Source of the DNA: CAZDQL01 sp964507325
Lineage (GTDB): Bacteria > Planctomycetota > UBA1135 > GCA-002686595
NCBI GenBank assembly: GCA_964507325.1
Contig: CAZDQL010000009.1
Location: forward strand, 45,239-109,238
DNA length: 64,000 nucleotides
Direction: 5' to 3'
Of the stretch, positions 9,663 to 17,537 are shown one piece after another. Both the position numbers and the translations under genes were made by a program. The first letter of the stretch is position 1; each line of letters opens with the position of its first letter. The notes below the pieces were generated by a model. That model searched no databases, was not told the origin of the DNA, and was given only the letters and a program-made list of their open reading frames with translations.

Positions 9663-10808
9663 CTACGGCGCGGCGCCGGCCTGGCTCCGATCCAGGAGAG
9701 CCCCCAGGGCGGGCATCCCCAGGAGCGCCTCCGCGACGCGCTCCGCCAGCTTGCGGCTGCCGGCGTCCGCGAAGTGATTCGAGTCCGCGTAGTGCTCGTC
9801 GTCGGTCGGAATCCCCCCATGCCCGTCGGTGAATAGGGATCCGGTGCGGCCGGCCACCGCCACCACGACCCGGTCGTACTCCTCCTGACCGTCCAGCAGC
9901 CCGTCGATGGAGAGGTAGGGCATGTAGAAGGCGCTGGTGACGGCGGCCCGACGCTGCTCCTTCCGGCTCTGCTGGCGGTTCACCCGGCTGCCGGTGGTCA
10001 TCAGGACCACGATGCTCGAGCGCTCTCGCACGAGCTCGACGAGTTCCTCCAGGCGCTGCTCGAATCCCCGTGACAGTTGCTGGGGGTCGAAACTCAGCTT
10101 CCCGCGGGTGGCGTGCACCGCTCGCTGGCGTTGGACGACGACTGCGTTCTTCTCCAGCTTGGCCCACAGGTTCCAGCGCCGCGCGAGCCAGCTCGGGGAG
10201 TACGGCACGCCCTCGTACAGACCCTGACGCGTGGCCAGGTCGGCGGTGTCGAAGACCAGGTCGCTGATCTGGATGATCGCGACGTCCGGGTCGACCTGGG
10301 CGACGCGCCGGAGGAGATAGCTCATCAGGGCCTGCGTGGAAATGCCCGGGACCCCGGCGTTGACGTAGTCGACGCGGGCGGTCGGCCAGGCCTCCTGGAT
10401 CCTGCGCCAGGTCAGGTGGGTCCAGCAGGCCTCGTTCCCGCCCACCTCCGAATCGTAGACGCTCGAGCTGCCCAGGAAGACCAACCGTACGAGTCCCCTG
10501 GGCTTGGGCATGGGGATCTCGGGGCTCCTGAAACCGAGCGAGTTGATCTCGATCCGGCCGATCGACGCTCCGGGTAGCGGCAGGTCGACTCCCAGCTCCG
10601 GGACCGGGGAGAGCGCCGCAGCCTCGTCCACGCCCCGGTTGGCGGCGTCCTGCACGATCCGCCTGAAGCGCCGCAGGCCCAGACGCCGCGCTGAGCTCAG
10701 CCCGAAGGCGGCCAGGGCGACGCCGAAGGCCGCCACCCTCGAGGCCTTCCTCGCGGCGGCCCGGATCGCCTCCCGCCAGCTTCCGGCTGCACGCTGTCGG
10801 GGGTCCAT
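9663..10808 (-). CDS. Membrane-anchored SGNH/GDSL hydrolase
   Basis: The 381-residue protein has a positively charged N-terminus and a hydrophobic segment at about 24-40 that likely anchors it in the membrane. The SGNH blocks are readable: VFLGSSSVYDSEVGGNE (block I, nucleophile among S114-S116), YVNAGVPGIST (block III, Gly-Ile-Ser region), and DSNHFADAG (block V, Asp342 and His345). The family includes lipases, esterases and O-acyltransferase-like enzymes. It lies 34 bases after the nadE-like stop, in line with one operon. Given the acyl carrier protein and ligase upstream, transfer or removal of an acyl group on a glycan is the most economical role, but this is inference. Confidence 0.8.
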   Translation of the reverse strand: MDPRQRAAGSWREAIRAAARKASRVAAFGVALAAFGLSSARRLGLRRFRRIVQDAANRGVDEAAALSPVPELGVDLPLPGASIGRIEINSLGFRSPEIPMPKPRGLVRLVFLGSSSVYDSEVGGNEACWTHLTWRRIQEAWPTARVDYVNAGVPGISTQALMSYLLRRVAQVDPDVAIIQISDLVFDTADLATRQGLYEGVPYSPSWLARRWNLWAKLEKNAVVVQRQRAVHATRGKLSFDPQQLSRGFEQRLEELVELVRERSSIVVLMTTGSRVNRQQSRKEQRRAAVTSAFYMPYLSIDGLLDGQEEYDRVVVAVAGRTGSLFTDGHGGIPTDDEHYADSNHFADAGSRKLAERVAEALLGMPALGALLDRSQAGAAP

Positions 10809-10842
10809 CGAGGATCTCGCGGGTGGTTGACCGGCGCTCGGG

Positions 10843-11832
10843 CTAGGGCTCAGGTGTCCGAGGTTCCCTCGCGCCCAGCGGAGGAGCGTGCAGCCGCCGC
10901 GCCACCTGCTCCTTGCGGGCGAGGTCCTTGAAGACCCGCTCGACCTGGTCCTCGCCCAGCTCCATCACCCGGGCGACCTCCGGGATGGGGACGTCGTGCT
11001 GCTTGGCGTACCAGAGCAGATCCAGGGTCTCGTGGGGCAGGCGGAAGAAGAACTCCTCCTGGGTGCTCCCGGCGCTGTAGGTGTCGCTGGTGGGCGGTCG
11101 CGTGCGGATGGCCTCGGGAATCTCGAGGTGCTCCGCCAGCTGGTAGACCTGCGTCTTGTACAGGTGGGCGATCGGCTTCACGTCCATGGCGCTGTCGCCG
11201 AAGCGGACGAAGAAGCCCAGGTCGTGCTCGTTCCTGGGTGGGGTTCCCAGAACGGCGTAGTCGCGCTGCTCGGCGTGGTAGTAGAGCATCGCCGCGCGAG
11301 AGCGCTGCTTGAAGTTCGAGGCGGCCACGATCTGCCGCAGCTGGTCACCCCCGAGTCGCTTGCGTCGCTCCTGGCCGTCGGGTGCCACCACGGTGATGCT
11401 GAACACGTTCAGCGTCTCCCGCTCCAGGAGATCGCTGGGCAGGGTGATCTTGAGGCGGTAGCTGTCGTCGTAGTCGGGGAAGAGCGAGCGCACGGCCTCG
11501 TCCCGGCGACCGTAGCAGTCGAAGCCACGCAGCGCGCCGCTGACGTCCTCGACCAGCGGCTCGACCTGGAACTGCCGGCAGACCTGATAGGCCAGCTCAC
11601 TGCTCTCCGGGCTCGATTCGGCTTCCGGCAGCAAGAGCGCCACCACACGCTCCGGACCGAGGGCGCGCACGGCGAGCGCCAGGACCACCGCCGAGTCGAC
11701 GCCACCGCTGACACCCAGCACCGCACCGCGCCGCTTGAGCACCTCCAGCACGTCGTCGCGCAGCCTGTCAGCGATGCGCTCGGCCTCGCGCTCGGCTTCG
11801 AGCCTCAGCACCTCTCGATGGAATCCTGTCAT
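10843..11832 (-). CDS. nadE: NAD synthetase-like ATP-dependent amidoligase
   Basis: This 329-residue protein belongs to the NadE family of ATP-pyrophosphatases, which form an amide from a carboxylate through an adenylate. The P-loop is LGVSGGVDSAVV (39-50). Later blocks GTPPRNEHDLGFFVRFGDSAMD and VKPIAHLYKTQVYQLAEHLEIP match NadE substrate and metal regions. The family's P-T-A-D-L segment is altered here to PPTSDTYSAGSTQEE. There is no glutaminase domain, so ammonia would be free or supplied by a partner. The ATG at 11832 overlaps the asnB-like stop by four bases (ATGA), so the two are translationally coupled. That coupling, and its place between an AsnB-type protein and surface-glycan genes, make a dedicated biosynthetic amidation as likely as housekeeping NAD synthesis. 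Confidence 0.75.
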   Translation of the reverse strand: MTGFHREVLRLEAEREAERIADRLRDDVLEVLKRRGAVLGVSGGVDSAVVLALAVRALGPERVVALLLPEAESSPESSELAYQVCRQFQVEPLVEDVSGALRGFDCYGRRDEAVRSLFPDYDDSYRLKITLPSDLLERETLNVFSITVVAPDGQERRKRLGGDQLRQIVAASNFKQRSRAAMLYYHAEQRDYAVLGTPPRNEHDLGFFVRFGDSAMDVKPIAHLYKTQVYQLAEHLEIPEAIRTRPPTSDTYSAGSTQEEFFFRLPHETLDLLWYAKQHDVPIPEVARVMELGEDQVERVFKDLARKEQVARRLHAPPLGAREPRTPEP

Positions 11833-13871
11833 GTGCCTCCTTCCGGCGCCCTGCGCTGGACGATCTTGACGTCGTCGCTCTCGTTCAAGGGCGTCCGGGC
11901 GCGGAAATCGGCCACGAACTGCCGGTGCACGAGCTGAGTGGTCAGGACGCCCGCCAGGGCCATGTCGTCCGTCTCGCCGAGCGAGCCCCAGCGCTCGATT
12001 TTCCCGGCCAGCATCGCCACCGCCCCGGGGTCGAAACAGCCGGCAGCCTCGATGGCCTGTGCCGACAGGGCCTCGGCCACCCAGTCTAGGGGTTTGCCCT
12101 CGACGAAGAAGCTGGCGTGGATGGGGGCCCGATAGGGTCGCTTGCGACGCTGGCCGATCTCCGCCGGCACCAGGTCCCGCGCGGCCCGCTTGAGCAGGCG
12201 CTTCTCGTCGAGCCCACGCAGCTTGAGCCCCGGCGCCAGCTGGCAGCAGAGCTCGACCACGCGGTGATCGAGGAAGGGAAAACGGCCCTCGACCGAGTGC
12301 GCCATCGCCATCCGATCCCCCTGGGAGGAGAGCAGGTAACCGGGCAGGAAGATGGCCGCTTCGAGGTACTGGGCGCGGGCCAGGGGGCTGTAGCGCTCCA
12401 GGTCGGCGGGCAGGGCCAGCCCCTCCCACGGCTCGTGCTCCGGCGCTGCCGACCCGTCCGACTCGCGCCGCTCCTCCTCGATCGCCGCCCGCAGCGCCCC
12501 GGAGAAGAGCCGCTTGGCCCGGCTGGTGTTCCGCCAGCGCACCTCGTGCGAGTAGCAGGCGCTGAAGACCCGCTCCAGCCCCTGCCCGAAGAACCCCTTG
12601 AGGTAGGCATCGCCGGCCCCGGAGAGCTCCCCGATGTACGGATAGAGCTTCTTCAGCAGGGCGGGCCGGCGCTTCGACTGCGGCTCTCGGGCCCAGAAGC
12701 GCCGCACCTTGGCCTCCTTGAAGATGTTGTAGCCGGCCAGGAATTCGTCCGCGCCCTCCCCGGTCAGCACCACCTTGAGGCCCTCGCTCTGCACCAGCTC
12801 CGAGAGCAGGTAGAGCGGGGCCGGCGAGGTGCGCGTGATCGGTGTCTCGGTGTGCCAGACCACCTCGGGGATGACGCGACCGATGTCCTCGTGGGTGCAG
12901 GTGATCCGGTGATGGCGGGTCCCCAGGCGAGCGGCCATGCGGCGTTGGAATTCGCTCTCGTCGTAGGCTTGGTCGTCGAAGGCGATCGAGAAGGTCTCCA
13001 GACCGCTCCCTGCGTGGCGCTGGGCCAGCGCGGTGATGGTCGACGAATCCAGGCCGCCGCTGAGGTAGGCGCCCACCGGCACATCGGCCCGCAGACGCAG
13101 CTCGGTGGCACCGGCCAGGAGATCACCGAACTCCGCCGTCGCCTCTTCGGCGTCCCGCAGCGGCTCGCGCCCGCGGTCGGGGAAGGTCAGCTCCCAGTAC
13201 TTCTCGATGCGCACCTCTCCGTCCGACCGCGCGACGAGGTAGTGTCCCGGGGGCAGGCAGGACACGCCGCGGAAGGCCGTGCGCGGAGCGATCGGGCTCC
13301 AGAAGGTGAAGATCTCGTCCAGGGCCAGGGGGTCCAGCTCGACCGAGAAGGCCGGATCGGCCAAGAGCCCCTTGACCTCCGACGCGAAGGTGAGCGCGCC
13401 TCCGTCGCGGGCGTAGAAGAGGGGGCGGATCCCCAGGCGGTCGCGGGCGAGGAAGAGCTCCCCCGTGCGTTCATCCCAGATGGCCAGCGCGAATTGACCG
13501 TTGAGGTGCTGCAGGCAGTCCGGCCCCAGGTCCTCGAACAGGTGCACGATCACCTCGGTGTCGGAGTCGCTCTGCAGTCGATGGCCCCTCTGCTCGAGCT
13601 CCCGCCGCAGCTCCAGGTGGTTGAAGATCTCCCCGTTGAAGACGATCCACTTGGTGCCGTCCTCGTTGGAGATCGGCTGCTGTCCCCCTGCCAGGTCGAC
13701 GATGCTCAGGCGGGAGTTGCCCAGACCGACGCTGCAGTCCCCGCGCTCCCCGAGGTAGATGCCGAACTGGTCCGGCCCCCGGTGACGCAAGGTCCCCAGC
13801 ATGCGTTGCAGGAGCTCCACGCTCGCGGACGGCCGGCCCCTGGGGCTCAGTCTCCCGGCAATCCCGCACAT
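11829..13871 (-). CDS. asnB: AsnB-type glutamine-dependent amidotransferase
   Basis: The 680-residue protein has a class II glutamine amidotransferase domain (residues 1 to about 220; nucleophile Cys2 after Met removal, with RHRGPD at 29-34 and FNGEIFNH at 78-85). It is followed by an asparagine-synthetase ATP-pyrophosphatase domain with SGGLDSS at 271-277. It is longer than E. coli AsnB (about 554 residues), as is common for the relatives found in exopolysaccharide and antibiotic loci. The start codon abuts the stop of the acyl ligase (TAG-ATG) and its stop overlaps the nadE-like start, so three genes are coupled. In this setting it probably amidates a carboxylate on a sugar, amino acid or carrier-bound intermediate rather than making free asparagine. 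That last step is inference. Confidence 0.85.
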   Translation of the reverse strand: MCGIAGRLSPRGRPSASVELLQRMLGTLRHRGPDQFGIYLGERGDCSVGLGNSRLSIVDLAGGQQPISNEDGTKWIVFNGEIFNHLELRRELEQRGHRLQSDSDTEVIVHLFEDLGPDCLQHLNGQFALAIWDERTGELFLARDRLGIRPLFYARDGGALTFASEVKGLLADPAFSVELDPLALDEIFTFWSPIAPRTAFRGVSCLPPGHYLVARSDGEVRIEKYWELTFPDRGREPLRDAEEATAEFGDLLAGATELRLRADVPVGAYLSGGLDSSTITALAQRHAGSGLETFSIAFDDQAYDESEFQRRMAARLGTRHHRITCTHEDIGRVIPEVVWHTETPITRTSPAPLYLLSELVQSEGLKVVLTGEGADEFLAGYNIFKEAKVRRFWAREPQSKRRPALLKKLYPYIGELSGAGDAYLKGFFGQGLERVFSACYSHEVRWRNTSRAKRLFSGALRAAIEEERRESDGSAAPEHEPWEGLALPADLERYSPLARAQYLEAAIFLPGYLLSSQGDRMAMAHSVEGRFPFLDHRVVELCCQLAPGLKLRGLDEKRLLKRAARDLVPAEIGQRRKRPYRAPIHASFFVEGKPLDWVAEALSAQAIEAAGCFDPGAVAMLAGKIERWGSLGETDDMALAGVLTTQLVHRQFVADFRARTPLNESDDVKIVQRRAPEGGT

Positions 13872-15407
13872 CTACTCGATCGCCCGCTTCTGGACCTTCA
13901 GGCTGTCCGTCTTGGGGAGCTCGTCGCAGAAGACGACGTGCTTGGGCAGCATGAAGTCCTCCAGGTTCTGCTTGCAGTGGCGCAGCACGTCCTTCTCGGT
14001 GAGGGTGTGATCACCGGTCACCACCAGGACCTTGATCGCCTGGCCGAGGATCTCGTCCGGGACTCCGACAGCGGCCACCTCGACCACGCCCGGCAGCTCG
14101 CACAGCGCGTTCTCCACCTCCTTGGGCGCGACCTTCTCGCCCCGGGTCTTGATGATGTCGTCCTTGCGGCCGACGAAGTAGCAGTAGCCCTGCTCGTCCA
14201 TGCGGAAGAGGTCCCCGGTGTAGCAGACCCGCTCCCCGGGAGTCGGCCCCGGACGGAAGCGTTCCGCGCTGGCCACTGGATCCTCCCAGTACCCCTGCAT
14301 CACGTGCTTGCCCCGGACCACGAGCTCGCCGATCTCGTCAGCCGCCACGCGCTCGTCGTTCTCGTCCACGATCCAGACCTCGGTGTCCGGGATGGCGATG
14401 CCCACCGAGTCGGGGCGCTGGGCGAGCTGATCCGGAGGCAGGTAGAGAGTGCGCTTGGTCTCGGTCAGGCCGTACATCGAGTAGAGGGCCGCCTGCGGGA
14501 AGCGCTCCCCGAGCCTCTGGACGTGGCTCTGGGGCAGGGCTGCGGCGGTGTTGGTGATGTAGCGCAGATGCCCGAGATCGTAGGTGCTCGTGTCGGTCTG
14601 CAGCAGGATGGCGAACATGGTGGGCACCGCCGGCAAGCCGGTCACCCGCTCGGCCTGCATCACCTGCAGGAAGTGCGCCGGGTAGACGAAGGACCTCTCC
14701 AACACCAGCGTACCGCCGAATCGCAAGGTCATCAGGAGCTGGTAGAGCCCGTAGTCGAAGGAGAGCGGAAGCGCGCAGATGACCACGTCCTCGGCGGTGT
14801 TCTCCAGGAAGGTGATGATCGACGAAGCCGCGAAGACGATGTTGCCGTGCGAGGACATGACGCCCCTGGAATCGCCGCTGCTGCCCGAGGTGTAGACCAG
14901 GCAGGCCAGGTCCGTCTCGGAGCGGCGCGGGGCGGGTCGAGTGGCCGGTGAGCTCGTCAGAGCATCCTCGAAGCCCAGAGGCTCGGGACCCTCCCCGTCC
15001 AACCCCGCGGGCTGACTACCGGCCAGGATGACGAGCATCAGCGAGTCGATGCGCCGGGTCATCTCCAGGGCGGTTGCAGCGTGGGCTCCGCGCGTCACCA
15101 GGGCCCTGGCTCGGCAGTCACCCAGGAGCTGCGCCAGCTTCTCTGCCTTGGTGGTGCTGTTGATCGCGACGAAGACGGCGCCCGCCTTGAGGGTGGCGAA
15201 GATGCCTACCGCCAGCTCGACCGAGTTGGGAAGGAATAGGGCCACCCTGTCCCCGGGCTCCACGCCCCGTTGGCGGAGAGCGTTCGCCAACCGGTTGGCC
15301 ATTTCGTCGAGCTGTGCGTAGCTCAGCCGCTCTTGGCCACAGACCAGAGCCACCTTGCCCGGCGTGCGCTCGGCGCTGTGCTCCAGGAAGTCGTTGATGA
15401 GCGGCAC
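13872..15407 (-). CDS. AMP-forming acyl ligase for a carrier protein
   Basis: The 511-residue protein is an ANL-superfamily acyl-CoA/acyl-ACP ligase. The A3 phosphate loop is YTSGSSGDSRG (172-182), where the usual terminal Lys is Arg. YSMYGLTETKRT is A5, YTGDLFRMDEQG is A7, GRKDDIIKTRGEKV is A8, and the C-terminal catalytic Lys region is LPKTDSLKVQKR. It starts with GTG at 15407, 41 bases after the stop of the SGNH-ACP gene and directly before asnB. The arrangement of ligase, acyl carrier protein and AsnB-type amidotransferase resembles the set seen in exosortase-associated polysaccharide loci, but no exosortase is present here. The predicted reaction is loading of an acid as an acyl-AMP onto the upstream carrier domain. 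Confidence 0.85.
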   Translation of the reverse strand: MPLINDFLEHSAERTPGKVALVCGQERLSYAQLDEMANRLANALRQRGVEPGDRVALFLPNSVELAVGIFATLKAGAVFVAINSTTKAEKLAQLLGDCRARALVTRGAHAATALEMTRRIDSLMLVILAGSQPAGLDGEGPEPLGFEDALTSSPATRPAPRRSETDLACLVYTSGSSGDSRGVMSSHGNIVFAASSIITFLENTAEDVVICALPLSFDYGLYQLLMTLRFGGTLVLERSFVYPAHFLQVMQAERVTGLPAVPTMFAILLQTDTSTYDLGHLRYITNTAAALPQSHVQRLGERFPQAALYSMYGLTETKRTLYLPPDQLAQRPDSVGIAIPDTEVWIVDENDERVAADEIGELVVRGKHVMQGYWEDPVASAERFRPGPTPGERVCYTGDLFRMDEQGYCYFVGRKDDIIKTRGEKVAPKEVENALCELPGVVEVAAVGVPDEILGQAIKVLVVTGDHTLTEKDVLRHCKQNLEDFMLPKHVVFCDELPKTDSLKVQKRAIE

Positions 15408-15448
15408 GTGGTGCTTCCTATCTGGGCGGCGCGACGAGCAGCCGGCTG

Positions 15449-16603
15449 TCAGTGCTGCTTGCCCTCCACGTAGACGACCAAGCGATCGACCGAGTCGAAG
15501 TTCTCGGGCACGATCTCCTCGTCGGCGACCGCGATCGTGAAGGCCTCCTCCAGGAAGCTGACCAATTCGAGAATGCCGGTCGAGTCCACCACGCCCTCCT
15601 CGAGCAGAGAGGCATCGTCGGGCAAGGGGAAGTCACCCGTGCTCAGCAGGAAGTTCTCGGCCAGGAATCCGCGGATGCGCTCGCGTACATTCATGTCCAG
15701 GGTCCCTGACACCTCGTCGGTTGCGTGGCACTCCGATTGCCGCCGTCGCTCGAGCGCGGGCGCGAGTCCCGCCCGCTCCACTGCTCGATTCAACACAGGT
15801 ATGAAGGCCTCGGTCGCCTTTTTGTTCCCCTCGGAGCTGGGATGGCTGTCGTCGCGGCGCGCTCCGGAGGGATAACGTGAGAAGTCGGAGAGGCCTCCAT
15901 CGGTAAGGAGGTCGTACAGGTCGAAGACCGCCACGTTCGATCCCGAATAGGAGTCCAGCCAGCCCGCCTCGGAGTCCGCCAGCCAGTGGTTGAACTCCCG
16001 GGCGTACGGCCCGGACGGCCGGACGCGGGAGCGCCCCAGGAGGCGTCTGGCCACTTCCCTGTGCCGCCGCGTCTCACCGGGGGACAGCGGAGGCGCGGTC
16101 ACGGCCACGAAGAGGGTCTGGGGGTGCGCCGCGAACTCGTCCAAGAGGGCGACGTACGCGGCCTTGGCACTCTCGACGGTGAGCCTCGCTCCCCCGGGCG
16201 CCCTCCCATTCTCACCCCTGCCGTCGAAGAGGTTGTTGTGGAAGCAGGACTTGAACACCACGATGTCGTTCCTACGGGAATCCCCGTAGAAGGAGTCCTG
16301 TTGGTCGCAGGTGATGATCTCCTGCATCTGGTCGCGGAACTTGTTCGGCCAGTCGAGGAGGTCGGTGTTCTCCCCGATCAGACTCCCGTAGGACGCCTCG
16401 TGCACTTCGTAGCCGGCTTCGAGGAGGCGGTCGCGCAGTCCTCCTCCGTTGTGCGCGCTCTCATAGACGCAGGCCTGGTGACTGTCCGGTCCCACCGGGG
16501 CGAGCCACTGCCCGCCGCAGGAGTGGTGGATGAACAGCAATCTCAGCCGACGCGGCGCTGCCTGCGGCGAGAAGCTGCCCCGGAATCCAGGTGTAGCCTG
16601 CAT
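15449..16603 (-). CDS. SGNH-like domain fused to an acyl carrier protein
   Basis: A single open frame of 384 residues begins at the ATG at 16603. Residues about 20-290 form an SGNH-like domain (LRLLFIHHSCGGQW at 20-33, VVFKSCFHNN, and a late DDSHPSSEGNKK block resembling the D-x-x-H motif). Residues 304-384 are a complete acyl carrier domain: DDASLLEEGVVDSTGILEL carries the serine that would receive phosphopantetheine (DST instead of DSL). The linker between them has no stop codon. An in-frame ATG at 15694 begins an ordinary 81-residue ACP and has AGGGACC upstream, so an independently translated ACP is also possible. Position just before the acyl ligase fits a loading module. The SGNH half may transfer or release the acyl group. 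Confidence 0.75.
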   Translation of the reverse strand: MQATPGFRGSFSPQAAPRRLRLLFIHHSCGGQWLAPVGPDSHQACVYESAHNGGGLRDRLLEAGYEVHEASYGSLIGENTDLLDWPNKFRDQMQEIITCDQQDSFYGDSRRNDIVVFKSCFHNNLFDGRGENGRAPGGARLTVESAKAAYVALLDEFAAHPQTLFVAVTAPPLSPGETRRHREVARRLLGRSRVRPSGPYAREFNHWLADSEAGWLDSYSGSNVAVFDLYDLLTDGGLSDFSRYPSGARRDDSHPSSEGNKKATEAFIPVLNRAVERAGLAPALERRRQSECHATDEVSGTLDMNVRERIRGFLAENFLLSTGDFPLPDDASLLEEGVVDSTGILELVSFLEEAFTIAVADEEIVPENFDSVDRLVVYVEGKQH

Positions 16604-16692
16604 GAATGTCGGTTGGGGGGGACGTGCCAAGTGCTGGGAATCCGGCTCGGCTGCGCCTCGTTTCGGAAGGGGGCTCTCGTGGATCGCGCCCG

Positions 16693-17376
16693 TTAGTCGC
16701 GCTCCTCCTCGGTCGGAAGCTCCTGCGCTTGGTGGCGTTCGTACGCTCGCAGGGTCCGCGCGCGCACCTGCTCGAGATCCGCGTGGATGTAGAACGGGTC
16801 CTTGCGGGGGACACCGCGGATGTAGGCCACGTCCTGTTCGTCCAGGGCCTTGATCAGATCCTCCTGCGTCGCGGCGCCGGACTCCCAGTCCTCCAGCGCG
16901 AAGACCTTGTGCGTCTGGGTCATGGCGCGGCACTTGGCCAGCAGGTCGGAGTGCTTCCTGTAGGGCCTGGCCGGATTCCCGGCGGACACGGTCCCCTCGC
17001 CCAGATCTCGGTTGACGAAGGAGCCGGCGGCGACCACGGCCCGGGGACCGATGGTGACGCCGGGCAGGATGATCGCCCTCTCGCCGATGAAGGAGTCCTC
17101 GAGGATCCTGACCCGGGCGATGCGCGTCACTCCGAGATCGCCGAAGGTGGTGGCGTCGTGCGCCAGGATCCTCACCCCCATGGAGATCCGGCAGTTGTCT
17201 CCGATCTCGATCAGATAGGGGTACTGGAAGTCGAATTCGACCCCCCGCATGATGTACACGTTCTTGCCGAGGGTCAGCCCCCTGCTCATGAGCTTGGCCA
17301 GGCGCAACCGATCCACCTTGAACGCGAGGTAGGACACCAGCGCGCCGATCGGATCGAGTAGCCTCGTCGGAGCCAT
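16693..17376 (-). CDS. Left-handed beta-helix acetyltransferase
   Basis: The 227-residue protein has hexapeptide-repeat acyltransferase features: LTLGKNVYIMRGVEF, IEIGDNCRISMGVRI, VRILEDSFIGERAIILPGV and IGPRAVVAAGSFVNRDL, ending in GNPARPYR. These are the LbH coils and the acetyl-CoA loop of the O-acetyltransferase family (maltose/galactoside acetyltransferase and NodL relatives). H73 (LAHDATTFG) is a candidate catalytic histidine. A 70-residue helical tail rich in Glu and Arg follows the helix. It is the first gene of the minus-strand series and faces the divergent glycosyltransferase across a 161-base region. It likely O-acetylates a sugar of the glycan built by this locus. Confidence 0.8.
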   Translation of the reverse strand: MAPTRLLDPIGALVSYLAFKVDRLRLAKLMSRGLTLGKNVYIMRGVEFDFQYPYLIEIGDNCRISMGVRILAHDATTFGDLGVTRIARVRILEDSFIGERAIILPGVTIGPRAVVAAGSFVNRDLGEGTVSAGNPARPYRKHSDLLAKCRAMTQTHKVFALEDWESGAATQEDLIKALDEQDVAYIRGVPRKDPFYIHADLEQVRARTLRAYERHQAQELPTEEERD

Positions 17377-17537
17377 GCGTAATCCTACCACAGGGGGCGA
17401 TGCCCTCTGTAACCCACTGTCCCTAAGTACTTTACGACAAACACCGGGTTGATGGGGGATCGGCCGCCGCAGAGGGTGCTGGCTTCCCAGAATCGGAGCC
17501 CCGCGGGGGCTATCCTCGACCCCCGAGGTCCACTGCG
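17377..17537. promoter_or_regulatory. Divergent control region with hairpin and palindrome
   Basis: This region separates the acetyltransferase operon (minus) from the GT2 gene (plus). It contains a 9-bp stem with a 3-base loop (17390-17410; ACAGGGGGC/GCCCTCTGT, one G-T wobble), which would lie in the acetyltransferase leader 14 bases before its ATG. It also holds an AT-richer patch with the 8-bp palindrome AAGTACTT (17425-17432). Either could be an operator or attenuator. No convincing -10/-35 pair was identified. Confidence 0.35.

Noticed and set aside
12117..14951. A 944-codon plus-strand open frame across the AsnB and ligase genes
   Set aside because: It is antisense to two clearly conserved enzymes and shows no motif; long shadow frames are expected at this GC content.
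8218..17376. Exosortase/PEP-CTERM polysaccharide locus
   Set aside because: The ligase-ACP-amidotransferase set is similar, but no exosortase gene or PEP-CTERM sorting tail is seen in this window.
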